Assembly: GCA_964542645.1 (NCBI GenBank)
Contig: CAZIUG010000009.1
Coordinates: 120,942-184,941 of the forward strand
DNA: 64,000 bases
DNA from: Moanibacter sp964542645
GTDB lineage: Bacteria > Verrucomicrobiota > Verrucomicrobiia > Opitutales > UBA2987
Direction: 5' to 3'
Shown one piece after another: positions 34,373 to 43,889 of this stretch. The notes below the pieces were generated by a model. The model saw only the letters and a list, made by a program, of their open reading frames with translations. It did not search any database and was not told the DNA's origin. Position 1 is the stretch's first letter; the number at the start of each line of letters is the position of its first letter. The position numbers and the translations under genes are program-made.

Positions 34373-36655
34373 GTGAAACCTGGAATTGAAATTTTCTCCC
34401 TGATGAACCTCGAAACAGATGGGATGAAGTCGGTTAAGGTCGCAGTTGAAGCCAACAGATTTGAAGAAGCAGGGATTGCCTATCTGAATTATTATCGCCA
34501 GAGGCAGGCTCCGTTTCTACCCTGGAACGCAACGGGTGAAGTCGACTTAAAGAAACGAACGGTAGACTTTGATTTTCTCTTATATTCCCTTCCTTCTTTC
34601 ACATGGAAAGATCGTGAAAAAGTACGAAAAGCCATTTATCTTGGTAGGGGTTACGTCGCCGCACGATCAGCACCACCACGGTTGTCTCCATATACCGCCA
34701 AGGATCTCGCGGATCTTATCTTACATCACAAGATCTTTCTTCCCGTTCATAGTGATGACGGTATTGTTGACCTTGGAGCTAACTGGGACTGGGAAGTGTC
34801 ACCACCTATTGAGGGTCACCGTTGGCCCATGTCACTCTGCTACCAATATTTCCTTAAAGTACTAGCAGTCACTTACTGGAAGACAGGAGAAGAGAAATAT
34901 ATTAAAAAACTCATCTGGATTTGCCTGCACTATATTAAATATGTCCAAGGGCGATCTGACTGGATGTGGTTACCGGACATGCAACTGGCACGCACCTATC
35001 TGCAGATCCTGCCTTTTGTCCTTTCCTGGAAAAACCTTCCCCCAAGTGATTTTTGTATACTCCTCCACTGGCTCGCTACCACCTGCGCCGGTTCAATGGA
35101 AAAGGTTGAAAGTGCACCCGGGAATCAGCTCCTTTACAATGGTATAGGATTACTATGGTTAGGCGTTGGAATGCACGAGTTCCAACGTTCACCTGATTGG
35201 AGAGATCGCGGACTTGAACACAGCAGCCGCTATTTCGCTACCGACGGTGCATATTATCCTGATGGTTCTTCCAGAGAAAACTCGCTAGGGTACACAGTCC
35301 GTGCTTCATATTCCGGGCTCGAGGCCTTGATGCTGCTTCAAAAGAACGGCTGGGCTAGCCCTAAGACAATCATGAAAGCAATGCGGAAACGTGCCCATTT
35401 TTTAGCCGACATGAGGCGTCCGGACGGTCTGTGCCCCAGCACAGGGGACGGACAACAAGCCTCTCCGGACAACTATATTGAGGCGATTTTAGAACTTGGT
35501 GATGATCCCTCTCTGGAACACGTTATTAGGGAAGGACAGCAGGGACCTCATCCTGATCATACTTCTATTTACTATCCCTGGATGGGAACCGCGGTGATGC
35601 GCAGTAGCTGGGATCGGAACGCAAACTATATGATGTGTGATATGGGACCACTTGGAGACATTCACGCTCACGAAGCCAAACTATCAATCGAAGTTGCCGT
35701 CTTCGGACGAACACTCATTGCCGACAAAGGTGTCCATACCTACTCAAGGGAGAGCCGACACCATCGTTGGTATCGGTTCTTCGGCAGCACTCGAGGTCAC
35801 AGCACAGTCACTGTGGATGGTCTCAGTCAAATGCGGCTTGTGGGTGGGCAAAAATCTGTGCTTAAGCCACTAAACAACAGATGGCATACAAGCAAATCTT
35901 GTGACTGTATATCAGGTGATTATAATGAAGGGTGGGGACCACCCCAGTTTACCGAACCAATGAGATCCGTCTATCCGCCACCCCCGTTCGAAGGGGAGAT
36001 TAAAGTTTGGGTTACCCACTCGAGAACTGTGATATTTGTGAAGTCGAATGGTTCTAAAGATTCTTGTTACTGGGTCGTCAGTGACAGACTGTCGGGATCA
36101 GAAGAGCACACCTACGAGCAATTATTTCATTTCGTCCCAGTCAAAACTTCCTTCGATTCTAAACTTAAGATCATTAGAACCATCACTCGGAACCAACCGA
36201 ATATCGCTCTTATTCCGATTCCAAATCCGCAACTCGAGGTAGATGTTGTTGAAGGTAAGGATGATGGTGGTGAAGGACTTCAGGGCTGGCACATAATTGG
36301 AGGGCGCCAAATACCAGCACCCTGTGCGATTTATCGGAAACGATCGAAAGGTCCCGTTCTAATACAAACAGTCTTATGGCCTATTGGCCCAGAGGAGAAG
36401 CCCCTGCCCACCGTTGAGAGTATCGGTCCAGCAGAAGATGGGTGGATCAGAATAAGTTCCCAGGACGGGGAAGGAGAGGATCTGATTTGTCTGTCACCTG
36501 GATTAGGTTACTACGAGTTTTCCGATTTGGGAACCGGGACCGTCGCATTCGAAGGGGAAGGAATGTTGTTACGGCTCGATAATAACAAATCACCTAAGGC
36601 ATGGGATGTCATAGGTGGGGGGAAAGTGCTCTTCAATGAGAAAACTCTAAGGTAA
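34373..36655 (+). CDS. Heparinase II/III-like polysaccharide lyase
   Basis: A 760-residue protein with the alpha/alpha-toroid plus antiparallel beta-sheet layout of heparinase II/III and alginate lyase-like enzymes, which cleave uronic-acid glycosides by beta-elimination. The N-terminal helical half includes NGIGLLWLGVGMHEF and YYPDGSSRENSLGYT (Tyr and Glu of the toroid cleft). The beta half starts near residue 415, with HAHEAKLSIEVAVFG, DKGVHTYSRESRHHRWYRFF and GHSTVTVDG. The start is GTG; an ATG ten codons later is an alternative. No signal peptide is evident, so it may process imported oligosaccharides. Substrate not determined. Confidence 0.82.
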   Translation: MKPGIEIFSLMNLETDGMKSVKVAVEANRFEEAGIAYLNYYRQRQAPFLPWNATGEVDLKKRTVDFDFLLYSLPSFTWKDREKVRKAIYLGRGYVAARSAPPRLSPYTAKDLADLILHHKIFLPVHSDDGIVDLGANWDWEVSPPIEGHRWPMSLCYQYFLKVLAVTYWKTGEEKYIKKLIWICLHYIKYVQGRSDWMWLPDMQLARTYLQILPFVLSWKNLPPSDFCILLHWLATTCAGSMEKVESAPGNQLLYNGIGLLWLGVGMHEFQRSPDWRDRGLEHSSRYFATDGAYYPDGSSRENSLGYTVRASYSGLEALMLLQKNGWASPKTIMKAMRKRAHFLADMRRPDGLCPSTGDGQQASPDNYIEAILELGDDPSLEHVIREGQQGPHPDHTSIYYPWMGTAVMRSSWDRNANYMMCDMGPLGDIHAHEAKLSIEVAVFGRTLIADKGVHTYSRESRHHRWYRFFGSTRGHSTVTVDGLSQMRLVGGQKSVLKPLNNRWHTSKSCDCISGDYNEGWGPPQFTEPMRSVYPPPPFEGEIKVWVTHSRTVIFVKSNGSKDSCYWVVSDRLSGSEEHTYEQLFHFVPVKTSFDSKLKIIRTITRNQPNIALIPIPNPQLEVDVVEGKDDGGEGLQGWHIIGGRQIPAPCAIYRKRSKGPVLIQTVLWPIGPEEKPLPTVESIGPAEDGWIRISSQDGEGEDLICLSPGLGYYEFSDLGTGTVAFEGEGMLLRLDNNKSPKAWDVIGGGKVLFNEKTLR

Positions 36656-36858
36656 ACAGATAAAACCCTTTGAAATCGAAATCACTAATATACAATAAAA
36701 GACAACTACCTTAACTTCATCCGTACATTCTATAAGTGCTCCTCCAAACAAAACTGTGAATTACGTGATATAAATCCTTCAGAGAGTTTTAGCATATATT
36801 CAATCTTTTCTAAGGGATGGGCTCTTAATGCTGGAACTCTCCTGTAATTTCCAGACTC

Positions 36859-38373
36859 CTAATCAATCGTCACCTGACTTCCCCACCAATCCTCATTCGG
36901 ATGCCAGTTAGGATCAAGATATCTAGCATGCGTTAATTCCAACTCTGGCATTAACTCGTGCTCTATTTCGTACAGACGTTCAGATGCCTTTTCAGCGTCG
37001 TAATCTGTGTCGAAAATAGGTACTTTTGCGCTCACATCCTCCAGCCATTTCTCCAAACTAGATCGCAATGCTACAACCTGATTCAAATATACCCCACTGA
37101 CGTCATTCTGCTCACCCTCATCGTTCTTAAGGTCATAAAGTTCGTCTCGCCCGTCCTCATAATAGTGGATCAGTTTCCAATTATGTCGCCTTAAAATACT
37201 CGAAGGATCCCCACCCTGGTTGCCATAGTGAGGGTAATGCCAATAAAGATCCCGGGTTTCGATCTTATTATCTGACTCCCCTTTCAAGAGAGCAACGAGG
37301 CTTAACCCATCTATGGTCTGGCTGTCAGGAATATCACAAGCGGCAAGCTCAAGAAGCGTACTATAGTAGTCAATACCAGAAACAGGGACATCACAAATGG
37401 ATCCAGGTCTTGTTATACCGGGCGCTTTGATATAGAACGGCTCACGAATCCCACCTTCCCATTGACGGCCCTTCCCCCCACGTAATGGTAGATTCGAAGT
37501 CGGATATGCGTCCCCGGAACTAACACCGCCATTATCAGATGTGAAGCAAACAATCGTGTTCTCGGACAGACCCAAACGATCAAGAGTTTTGAGGACAATT
37601 CCGACTCCATCATCCATTGCCTCAACCATTCCTCCCATAATCGGACAATCTTGGACCTGTCTCACGGGCAGGCAATTGTCCATTATGAATCGCCGGTTAG
37701 GAGGACCTTGCACAACCGCCTTATCCCTATATTTTTCCCAGCGATCCCTGCTTGTTTGAATCGGGCTATGAACGGAGTAGAAAGAAAGGTAAACAAGAAA
37801 GGGTTCGTCTTTATTTGCCTCTATCCAATTAGCCGCTTCTGTTCCGAGCCGAATTGGCAGCGACTCTCCCTTCGGACCATCCTTGAGATGGGGATTGTCG
37901 TAGGGAGAAAAATACCCCCCGGGCGGGCGGCCCAATCGAAAACCACCAATATTAACATCAAACCCAAATTGTTCGGGATGGCTATCCTTGTCTCCAAGAT
38001 GCCACTTGCCGGCAAATAATGTCCGGTATCCATCATCCTGAAGGACTTTAACAAAAGTAGTCTCATTTTTTCGGAGACCATGCTCGTATTCCGGAGGAAG
38101 TAGCTTATTCTGGCGTCCAAGTCTACGCCAGGCTTCACCAGATGATGCACCAATGTAGTCGGTAACCCCATGACGTGGTGTTACTTTTCCTGTGAGAATA
38201 CTAGCCCGAGAGGGACTACATACTTGGCAAGCCGCATAGCCCTGAGTGAATCGCATGCCTTCGTTGGCGATTCGATCAATATTGGGACTTTCATAGAATT
38301 TGCTGCCCTCGCAGCTCAGATCCCTCCAACCCAGGTCGTCAGCAAGAAAAAAGACAATATTAGGTTGGTTCAT
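36859..38373 (-). CDS. Sulfatase (formylglycine type)
   Basis: Arylsulfatase A-like enzyme of 504 residues. PNIVFFLADDLGWRD holds the N-terminal metal ligands, Cys52-Ser-Pro-Ser-Arg (52-56) is the canonical formylglycine motif followed by ASILTG, and FAGKWHLG and TSDNGG provide further active-site residues. The C-terminal subdomain has the RRHNWKLIHYYEDG strand typical of the family. No signal peptide is seen. It is convergent with the heparinase-like gene, and together they suggest handling of sulfated uronic-acid oligosaccharides (inference). Confidence 0.92.
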   Translation of the reverse strand: MNQPNIVFFLADDLGWRDLSCEGSKFYESPNIDRIANEGMRFTQGYAACQVCSPSRASILTGKVTPRHGVTDYIGASSGEAWRRLGRQNKLLPPEYEHGLRKNETTFVKVLQDDGYRTLFAGKWHLGDKDSHPEQFGFDVNIGGFRLGRPPGGYFSPYDNPHLKDGPKGESLPIRLGTEAANWIEANKDEPFLVYLSFYSVHSPIQTSRDRWEKYRDKAVVQGPPNRRFIMDNCLPVRQVQDCPIMGGMVEAMDDGVGIVLKTLDRLGLSENTIVCFTSDNGGVSSGDAYPTSNLPLRGGKGRQWEGGIREPFYIKAPGITRPGSICDVPVSGIDYYSTLLELAACDIPDSQTIDGLSLVALLKGESDNKIETRDLYWHYPHYGNQGGDPSSILRRHNWKLIHYYEDGRDELYDLKNDEGEQNDVSGVYLNQVVALRSSLEKWLEDVSAKVPIFDTDYDAEKASERLYEIEHELMPELELTHARYLDPNWHPNEDWWGSQVTID

Positions 38374-38706
38374 TTTGCATTTCTCGATCTCATTGATTTG
38401 TCCTATCCTTTTTGTAAAACCAAACTACCCTAATCGAATCGCGACTCCACTCGAGTTTCCCAAATATTCAAAATAATGTATTATATCACTAATACGCCTT
38501 CATCCAATATTTCATCCTAAGGAAGGTTGGTTTCTATAATAGAGCAATCCTGAGGAATTCTAAAAGCAACTCCATGCCAACTTAAATCCGCCTAGCGGCA
38601 TTTCCATTATTAACTACCTAGAATAGATTAGAAAGCCCAGCAAGGAATGCGATTTGAATGGGAATGAAAATAAATTCCAGGCCACCGAATTTCAGGAACA
38701 ACAAAC
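38374..38706. other. Intergenic region, nothing recognised
   Basis: 333 AT-rich bases upstream of the sulfatase gene and downstream of the epimerase pair, all on the minus strand. It presumably contains the sulfatase promoter. No hairpin or repeat was found. Confidence 0.35.
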
Positions 38707-39453
38707 TTATTTCTTCCAAAACTGATCTAAACTGTCTTGCGGTTCCCATCCCAAGACCCGCCTTGCTTTTTCATTCGAGAATTTCTGATGAGGAAGATCC
38801 GGGAAAACAAAGAAAAGTTCGCAGCGGGACGGGAGCGTATCCAAAGCAACATCTATAGCACAACGAAACGCCTCACCTGTATCCCGCCAAGAGGTTGTAT
38901 AGGGTGTCATATCACGTCCAAGGTTTGCGATGGGCGAATCGGAACTGGACCCGTGGGTCTTCGGATCCAGCAGCATATAGAACAGGAGATCGATCACAAA
39001 AACATTGTGGTGTTCAGTAAAAACTCGACAGATCTCCTGTCCAAGAGACTTTGTAATCGCGTAAAGATAAGTTCCCGGCTGAGGGGGCACATCTGGGCCT
39101 ATCTGATAGTCGAATCGCTCGTAGGTGGGCCCCGCAACGACATAAAAAGGTCCCGAATTAACAATCCGTCCTATCTTATGCTTTACCGCAGCAGCCATCA
39201 TGTTATAGCACCCGCGAGAATTTACATCAAAGGCCTGCCGACGATCAGGTCGAAGCACCGAGAGATTGATGATCGCATCCATCCCTTCAGCAACGGAAAC
39301 CACTTGATCAAGATCAGATACATCCACCTTTAGATATTCGTGATCTGTATCGAGGTCATTAACATCGGACAGACGCAAATAATGCTTGGACTCGAGCGAC
39401 CGAACCACATGAGGTCCCATCTGGCCATTGGCACCGAGGATAAGTATATTCAT
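38707..39453 (-). CDS. NAD-dependent epimerase/dehydratase family protein
   Basis: Extended SDR protein of 248 residues. The N-terminal GANGQMG loop (7-13) binds the dinucleotide, and YAITK (Tyr131, Lys135) is the catalytic pair. The C-terminus ends ARRVLGWEPQDSLDQFW, as in epimerases. The substrate is probably a nucleotide sugar, sugar or uronate. Its ATG overlaps the stop of the upstream epimerase-like gene by four bases (ATGA), so the two are translationally coupled and likely form a complex or act in sequence. The partner lacks catalytic residues, this one keeps them. Confidence 0.86.
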   Translation of the reverse strand: MNILILGANGQMGPHVVRSLESKHYLRLSDVNDLDTDHEYLKVDVSDLDQVVSVAEGMDAIINLSVLRPDRRQAFDVNSRGCYNMMAAAVKHKIGRIVNSGPFYVVAGPTYERFDYQIGPDVPPQPGTYLYAITKSLGQEICRVFTEHHNVFVIDLLFYMLLDPKTHGSSSDSPIANLGRDMTPYTTSWRDTGEAFRCAIDVALDTLPSRCELFFVFPDLPHQKFSNEKARRVLGWEPQDSLDQFWKK

Positions 39454-40163
39454 CGACCAATCTCTCTTTTCCGAGGTTTGTAACCCAAACTGAACGGCGG
39501 GGATACATCATCTGCACTCCACCAGGATTGGCCTGTCAGAAACCTCGCATTAGGCACATCAGATTGAATATGGAATATATCAAGCCAACCGGAAAGATCG
39601 GCCGTTAAAGCCTTATCTACAGCTTCGACTGCATCTTCCATATAAAGCGCAGAGGTTCCAGACTCAGAAGACAAATTGGATGGTATCTCACCCAGCCTAA
39701 GGATGACTACCTGGATTTTTCTCTCACGGGCAAATTCCCGACACACGAACTCCCCTAGGTGACAACATAGAACCGGAAGATCCGTAGTTGGAAGTGTCTT
39801 CCATCGCTCGGTCACAGCAAACTCCGGGTTGTAGCCTTCCATGAGACTTAACGAACTAAGGTAGATAAACCGAGGAACACCCATTTCCGACGCAGCCCAC
39901 ATTAAATTGTAGGTACAACGCATCTGGTAGTCAAGTTGATCAGATGGACTAGCATCTGGTATAACTTCAGCTGAATGAACAATAGCTTTAATCCCGTGAA
40001 CAAGCTCATTAGTGTCAGCTGTATGATCTAGATCGGATCGAACGACCTGAAGGTCAGACGAAACTGGCTGAATGTCTGTAAGCGTAACCTCGTAGCGTTC
40101 ACTGAGAGGAATTGCGATGCCCATTGAAAGTTGTGATGCAGCCGAAGTTATTAGAATTCTCAT
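39450..40163 (-). CDS. Degenerate epimerase-like SDR, partner of the downstream epimerase
   Basis: A 237-residue protein with the extended SDR fold order (ILITSAASQL start, DIQP after strand two, YLSSLS central strand, C-terminal LGYKPRK). The glycine-rich cofactor loop reads TSAASQLSMG, lacking the usual glycines, and at the expected YxxxK site it reads LCCHLGEF with neither Tyr nor Lys. Catalysis as a normal SDR is therefore unlikely. The gene is translationally coupled (four-base overlap) to the intact epimerase downstream, suggesting a structural or regulatory partner made one-to-one. It starts 168 bases after frdD on the same strand. Confidence 0.78.
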   Translation of the reverse strand: MRILITSAASQLSMGIAIPLSERYEVTLTDIQPVSSDLQVVRSDLDHTADTNELVHGIKAIVHSAEVIPDASPSDQLDYQMRCTYNLMWAASEMGVPRFIYLSSLSLMEGYNPEFAVTERWKTLPTTDLPVLCCHLGEFVCREFARERKIQVVILRLGEIPSNLSSESGTSALYMEDAVEAVDKALTADLSGWLDIFHIQSDVPNARFLTGQSWWSADDVSPPFSLGYKPRKREIGR

Positions 40164-40331
40164 GGGTGGAAACTATTTACGCATAGTCCTGGATAAAATT
40201 GCATCAAATCGCATTGGTTCCAACTATACTTTCTTTAGAGGAAGTCTTTGGTTAAGATTGGCCTGGGGATCCCAGCGCCCATCAAGGCGCCGTATAACCA
40301 TCAATTCCTGGATCCATAAAACTGTCAATAC

Positions 40332-40667
40332 TTACAGCAATACTAGAAAAGCACCCGCTAAAATCGTACCCAAAACAGCAGCTCCGTAGCACAAGATTGC
40401 AAGAAAACCACCTAGATTCCTCAAACCCAAATCGACTATAACGTAACGGAAGCGATGGGCCCAGTGAAATAGAGACAAAGAAATGAGAGCAAATAGACAC
40501 AACCGAGCTAATGGATTTATTAAAAGTTGCCGCAAGCTCTCAGCTTCAATCCACCCAGCAGGGACAGCGATACCGGTTATGACAACAGCAACCGGAGTAA
40601 GGAAAGCCGCGACAACACCACCAGCCGAAAATAGTGACCAAAAGAAAGGTTCATTAGATTTCGCCAT
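40332..40667 (-). CDS. frdD: Fumarate reductase membrane anchor subunit D
   Basis: Small hydrophobic membrane anchor of 111 residues. It begins with the EPFFWSLFSAGG segment typical of FrdD and has three transmembrane helices at about 12-36, 48-72 and 85-110. The HWAHR sequence lies where FrdD proteins carry a conserved His near the quinone site. With FrdC it binds menaquinone and anchors FrdAB to the inner face of the membrane. The start ATG 40667 lies 5 bases after the frdC stop. It is the last gene of the four-gene operon. Confidence 0.92.
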   Translation of the reverse strand: MAKSNEPFFWSLFSAGGVVAAFLTPVAVVITGIAVPAGWIEAESLRQLLINPLARLCLFALISLSLFHWAHRFRYVIVDLGLRNLGGFLAILCYGAAVLGTILAGAFLVLL

Positions 40668-40672
40668 CGCCC

Positions 40673-41053
40673 TTACCTATCCAGGAATACCATCCATAAG
40701 ATAACGCTAGAAAGGAGTACCCAAATGATATAGTTGGCTCCGGAAATAAGAAGCGGGCTCACCCTCTCTTCGCCTCTCCGTAGAACAACCACTTTCGGCG
40801 TCAAGTTAATCCATGTAATGCTATGGTATAAAACCAACGGCAAAGCAATACACTGAAGAATAACTAGAATAGGAGAATCAAGAATGGCAGCAAAGGCCTC
40901 GGGGTCGTCAAGATGTGCCACCAATAGAAGAAGAAATAGCGCATAACCACCAACAAACACACAGGTAAGTTCGCGGATCATAAAGAGAAAGTAGGTCTTC
41001 CTTTTCCACCACCAGTTTCCAGGCATCTTCGGGGTGTATTCTCTGCTCTCCAT
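40673..41053 (-). CDS. frdC: Fumarate reductase membrane anchor subunit C
   Basis: Membrane anchor of 126 residues. The NWWWKRKTYFLFMIRE start matches FrdC, and the helices fall at about 20-45, 60-85 and 100-124. YHSITWINLTPK holds the conserved His and Trp near the quinone site. The start is ATG 41053, with AGGAGG-like GGAGGAAAAAG before it and sharing a base with the frdB stop. An upstream TTG (41092) would put it well inside frdB and is rejected. Two separate anchors without an obvious pair of haem ligands point to the haem-free FrdCD type, as in E. coli. Confidence 0.93.
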   Translation of the reverse strand: MESREYTPKMPGNWWWKRKTYFLFMIRELTCVFVGGYALFLLLLVAHLDDPEAFAAILDSPILVILQCIALPLVLYHSITWINLTPKVVVLRRGEERVSPLLISGANYIIWVLLSSVILWMVFLDR

Positions 41054-41820
41054 CACTTTTTCCTCCGGGGCATCAACACCGAACGAAACCAATCTTTGGT
41101 AGCGGTCACCTTCGCCTGTTGAATCGCCGCAGCGGGATCTACGTTTTTAGGACACACTCGTGTACAATCATCAACAAAAGTACATTTCCAAATCCCTTCG
41201 TGACTAAATATCGCCTCTGCTCGCTCCTCAGCACCGGCATCACGCGAGTCTAGATTATAGCGCTGCGCAAGCGCTATAGCCGCCGGGCCAATAAAATCTG
41301 AATCGTGCCCATAAACAGGACAAGCTGAATAACATAACATACAGTTTATGCACATACTGTACTGTTTGAATTCCGACAATTCCTCAGGTGTCTGATGATA
41401 CTCACCTTCCGCAACTGGCTTTTCTTCATTTGGTACCAACCAAGCCTTAACGGTATCGAGCTTATTCATGAAGTCATCCATGTTGACCACCAAGTCGCGA
41501 ACGACAGGAAAATTGCTTAGAGGCTCAATCCGAATCGGATTAGGATAATAATCGCGCAAAAATGCTGCGCAAGTAAGTTTCGGCTCTCCGTTAACCATCA
41601 TTCCACAACTGCCGCAAACTCCCATCCGGCAAGACCATCGGAAAGTAAGTGTACCATCAATATGGTCTTTGACATAATTTAACGCATCGAGAACAACCCA
41701 GTCCGTTCGATAAGGGACTTCATAGCTCTCGAATTCGACTTCCTCGCCCTCATCAGGACGATAACGGAAGACCTCTAATTGAATTTTGGTCTCAGTTTCG
41801 CTTATACTATTTACTTCCAT
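41053..41820 (-). CDS. frdB: Fumarate reductase/succinate dehydrogenase iron-sulfur subunit
   Basis: Electron-transfer subunit of 255 residues with all three cluster sets. The [2Fe-2S] Cys are 64, 69, 72 and 84 (SCRMGVCGSCG), the [4Fe-4S] Cys are 157, 160, 163 (CINCMLC, with Cys167), and the [3Fe-4S] Cys are 213, 219 and 223. The chosen ATG 41820 overlaps the frdA end by 14 bases and is preceded by GGAG. A TTG at 41871 is rejected because it lies 65 bases inside frdA. It passes electrons between the FAD of FrdA and the membrane quinone. Confidence 0.95.
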   Translation of the reverse strand: MEVNSISETETKIQLEVFRYRPDEGEEVEFESYEVPYRTDWVVLDALNYVKDHIDGTLTFRWSCRMGVCGSCGMMVNGEPKLTCAAFLRDYYPNPIRIEPLSNFPVVRDLVVNMDDFMNKLDTVKAWLVPNEEKPVAEGEYHQTPEELSEFKQYSMCINCMLCYSACPVYGHDSDFIGPAAIALAQRYNLDSRDAGAEERAEAIFSHEGIWKCTFVDDCTRVCPKNVDPAAAIQQAKVTATKDWFRSVLMPRRKK

Positions 41821-43567
41821 ATACACGGTCTCCAGGTGGCCACCCAGTAATGACGACATCCTGGTATTCAATACGCGGGTCGCCGTTAGTTCTATAAGCG
41901 AGCGAATGCTTTAGAAAGTGTTCATCATCCCGTACAGGGAAATCAGTACGCTGATGAGAACCACGCGACTCCGTACGCGCCAAAGCACTGTGGACCAGGG
42001 CCTCTGCCACATCGAGCATGTACTCCAGCTCAAGGGCGGAAATTAGTTCTGTATTAAAGGTCAGACTGTGATCCATTAGATCAATCCGATGAAACCTTTC
42101 TTTCAACTCTCGAATCTTTTCACAACTAGACCGTAATGAATTCTCACTTCGGTAAATACCTACCCCTTCTTCCATTGCATTCGTCAGTTCTCCCCGAATC
42201 CCCGCAGTCGATTCATTACCTCGGCCCGGTTGGAAAAAATTCTTTCGAATCCGTTGTTGTTCCGCTTCGGCTTGAACAGCAATTTCCTTTTCGGCGAATC
42301 CGCCTATTTCTTTTCCAAAGCGAACCGCCGCCCGTGCCGCTCGTGCCCCAAAAACTAAAAGTTCAGTCAGGGAATTTGAACCCAAGCGATTAGCACCGTT
42401 AATACTGACACAAGCACATTCCCCTGCTGCAAACAGTCCAGGCAAGGGGGTCTCACCCTCAATATTAGTATGCACGCCACCCATCACATAGTGAACCACA
42501 GGTCGAACCGGAATTAATTCATTGACCGGATCAATGCCTACATAATTCCGGCACAACTCACGCACAAAAGGAATTTTCTTATCTATTACCTTTTCCCCTA
42601 AATGCCTAACATCTAGATGCACAAAATCGCCAAACTCACCAGGAATCGTTCCTCCTTTTTGACGTTCCTTTTCAAAGGCCTGAGACAAACGATCCCTAGG
42701 ACCCAATTCCATCGAACGCTTCTGCGGGTGGTCTGGACTATAGATATCTAGCGGTTTGCCCAAGTCGTAATCCTGAAGGAAGCGATAACCGTCTTTATTG
42801 ACAAGAATCCCACCTTCACCACGAGAGGCCTCTGTGATCAGGATACCCGTGCCCGGTAATCCGGTGGGATGGTATTGAACAAATTCCATATCTTTGAGTG
42901 GGACGCCAGCCCTGTAGGCCAAAGCCATTCCATCACCCGTTTTCACAGCCGCATTAGTCGTAAAGGGAAAGATCCGTCCCGCCCCTCCAGTGCACAAAAT
43001 AGTGCCTTTACCAGTTATAGCACGGGTTTGGCCCGAACGTAATTCCAGGGCAACAACGCCTTGGCACCAGCCATCGTGAACCAGTAATTTTGTAGCAAAC
43101 CATTCGTCATAACGAGTGATATTCTTGTACTTTAAGACAGTCTGAAACAGCGAGTGTAGCATGTGAAAACCTGTCTTATCGGCAGCATACCAGGTTCGTT
43201 CAATCTTCATTCCTCCAAATGGCCGAACCGCTACCGTTCCGTCAGACTCACGACTCCATGGACAACCCCAATGTTCCAGCTGGATCATTTCTTTAGGGGC
43301 CTCATTGACAAACGCCTCAACTGCGTCCTGATCGGCCAACCAATCAGAACCCGATATGGTGTCGTAAATATGATCTTCTAGGCTGTCATTCGCCTTTATA
43401 ACCGCTGCAGCACCTCCCTCAGCAGCTACCGTGTGTGAGCGCATCGGGTAAACCTTTGAGACCACTCCTACGCTGAGATCCGGGTTCTCTTCTCCAATCG
43501 CGATAGCTGCCCGTAAACCGGCACCACCACCGCCGATGATCAGTATGTCATGGCTTAATAATTCCAA
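41807..43567 (-). CDS. frdA: Fumarate reductase/succinate dehydrogenase flavoprotein subunit
   Basis: Catalytic subunit of 586 residues carrying covalent FAD. The GGGGAG loop (12-17) binds ADP, His45 (RSHTVAAEGG) is the FAD attachment residue, and HPTGLPGTG, SRGEGG and RPVVHYVMGG hold the active-site His and Arg residues. The start is TTG 43567: an in-frame TAG lies just upstream and no ATG precedes the Rossmann strand. The four-subunit gene order A-B-C-D with separate C and D anchors is the frdABCD type, which in other bacteria (E. coli, Mycobacterium) reduces fumarate, though it can also oxidise succinate. Confidence 0.95.
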   Translation of the reverse strand: MELLSHDILIIGGGGAGLRAAIAIGEENPDLSVGVVSKVYPMRSHTVAAEGGAAAVIKANDSLEDHIYDTISGSDWLADQDAVEAFVNEAPKEMIQLEHWGCPWSRESDGTVAVRPFGGMKIERTWYAADKTGFHMLHSLFQTVLKYKNITRYDEWFATKLLVHDGWCQGVVALELRSGQTRAITGKGTILCTGGAGRIFPFTTNAAVKTGDGMALAYRAGVPLKDMEFVQYHPTGLPGTGILITEASRGEGGILVNKDGYRFLQDYDLGKPLDIYSPDHPQKRSMELGPRDRLSQAFEKERQKGGTIPGEFGDFVHLDVRHLGEKVIDKKIPFVRELCRNYVGIDPVNELIPVRPVVHYVMGGVHTNIEGETPLPGLFAAGECACVSINGANRLGSNSLTELLVFGARAARAAVRFGKEIGGFAEKEIAVQAEAEQQRIRKNFFQPGRGNESTAGIRGELTNAMEEGVGIYRSENSLRSSCEKIRELKERFHRIDLMDHSLTFNTELISALELEYMLDVAEALVHSALARTESRGSHQRTDFPVRDDEHFLKHSLAYRTNGDPRIEYQDVVITGWPPGDRVYGSK

Positions 43568-43889
43568 CTCTAGCGTCTAATTTGAAGTTTTCTTCCTTGC
43601 GATGGGTTTAAATATGCCACGTATCGGCAAATCTATGAATTCTAAAAAACACGACCTGATGACGATTTCAAGATCCATTATCAGTATATCTCCAAAATGC
43701 TGAGCAACAACACCCACAAGTTACCCGATCGGAAAATCATACAGTGGATATAACCCTGACCGTCACCAATGTATCAGAGTTTGTGTAGACACAATTTATT
43801 GAAATTTTATTAAATTCAATAGATTCTTCGTAAAACCTAGTAAAATCATAATTCTATGCAATTCAACCGCTAATCTAAAGGAACCAATC
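43568..43889. other. Divergent intergenic region between frd operon and lactonase gene
   Basis: 322 bases with the promoters of the frd operon (-) and the lactonase gene (+). It is very AT-rich near 43795-43860, with an imperfect ATTGAA/TTCAAT symmetry. AAGGAA at about 43878-43883 serves the lactonase start. No other feature was recognised. Confidence 0.4.
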
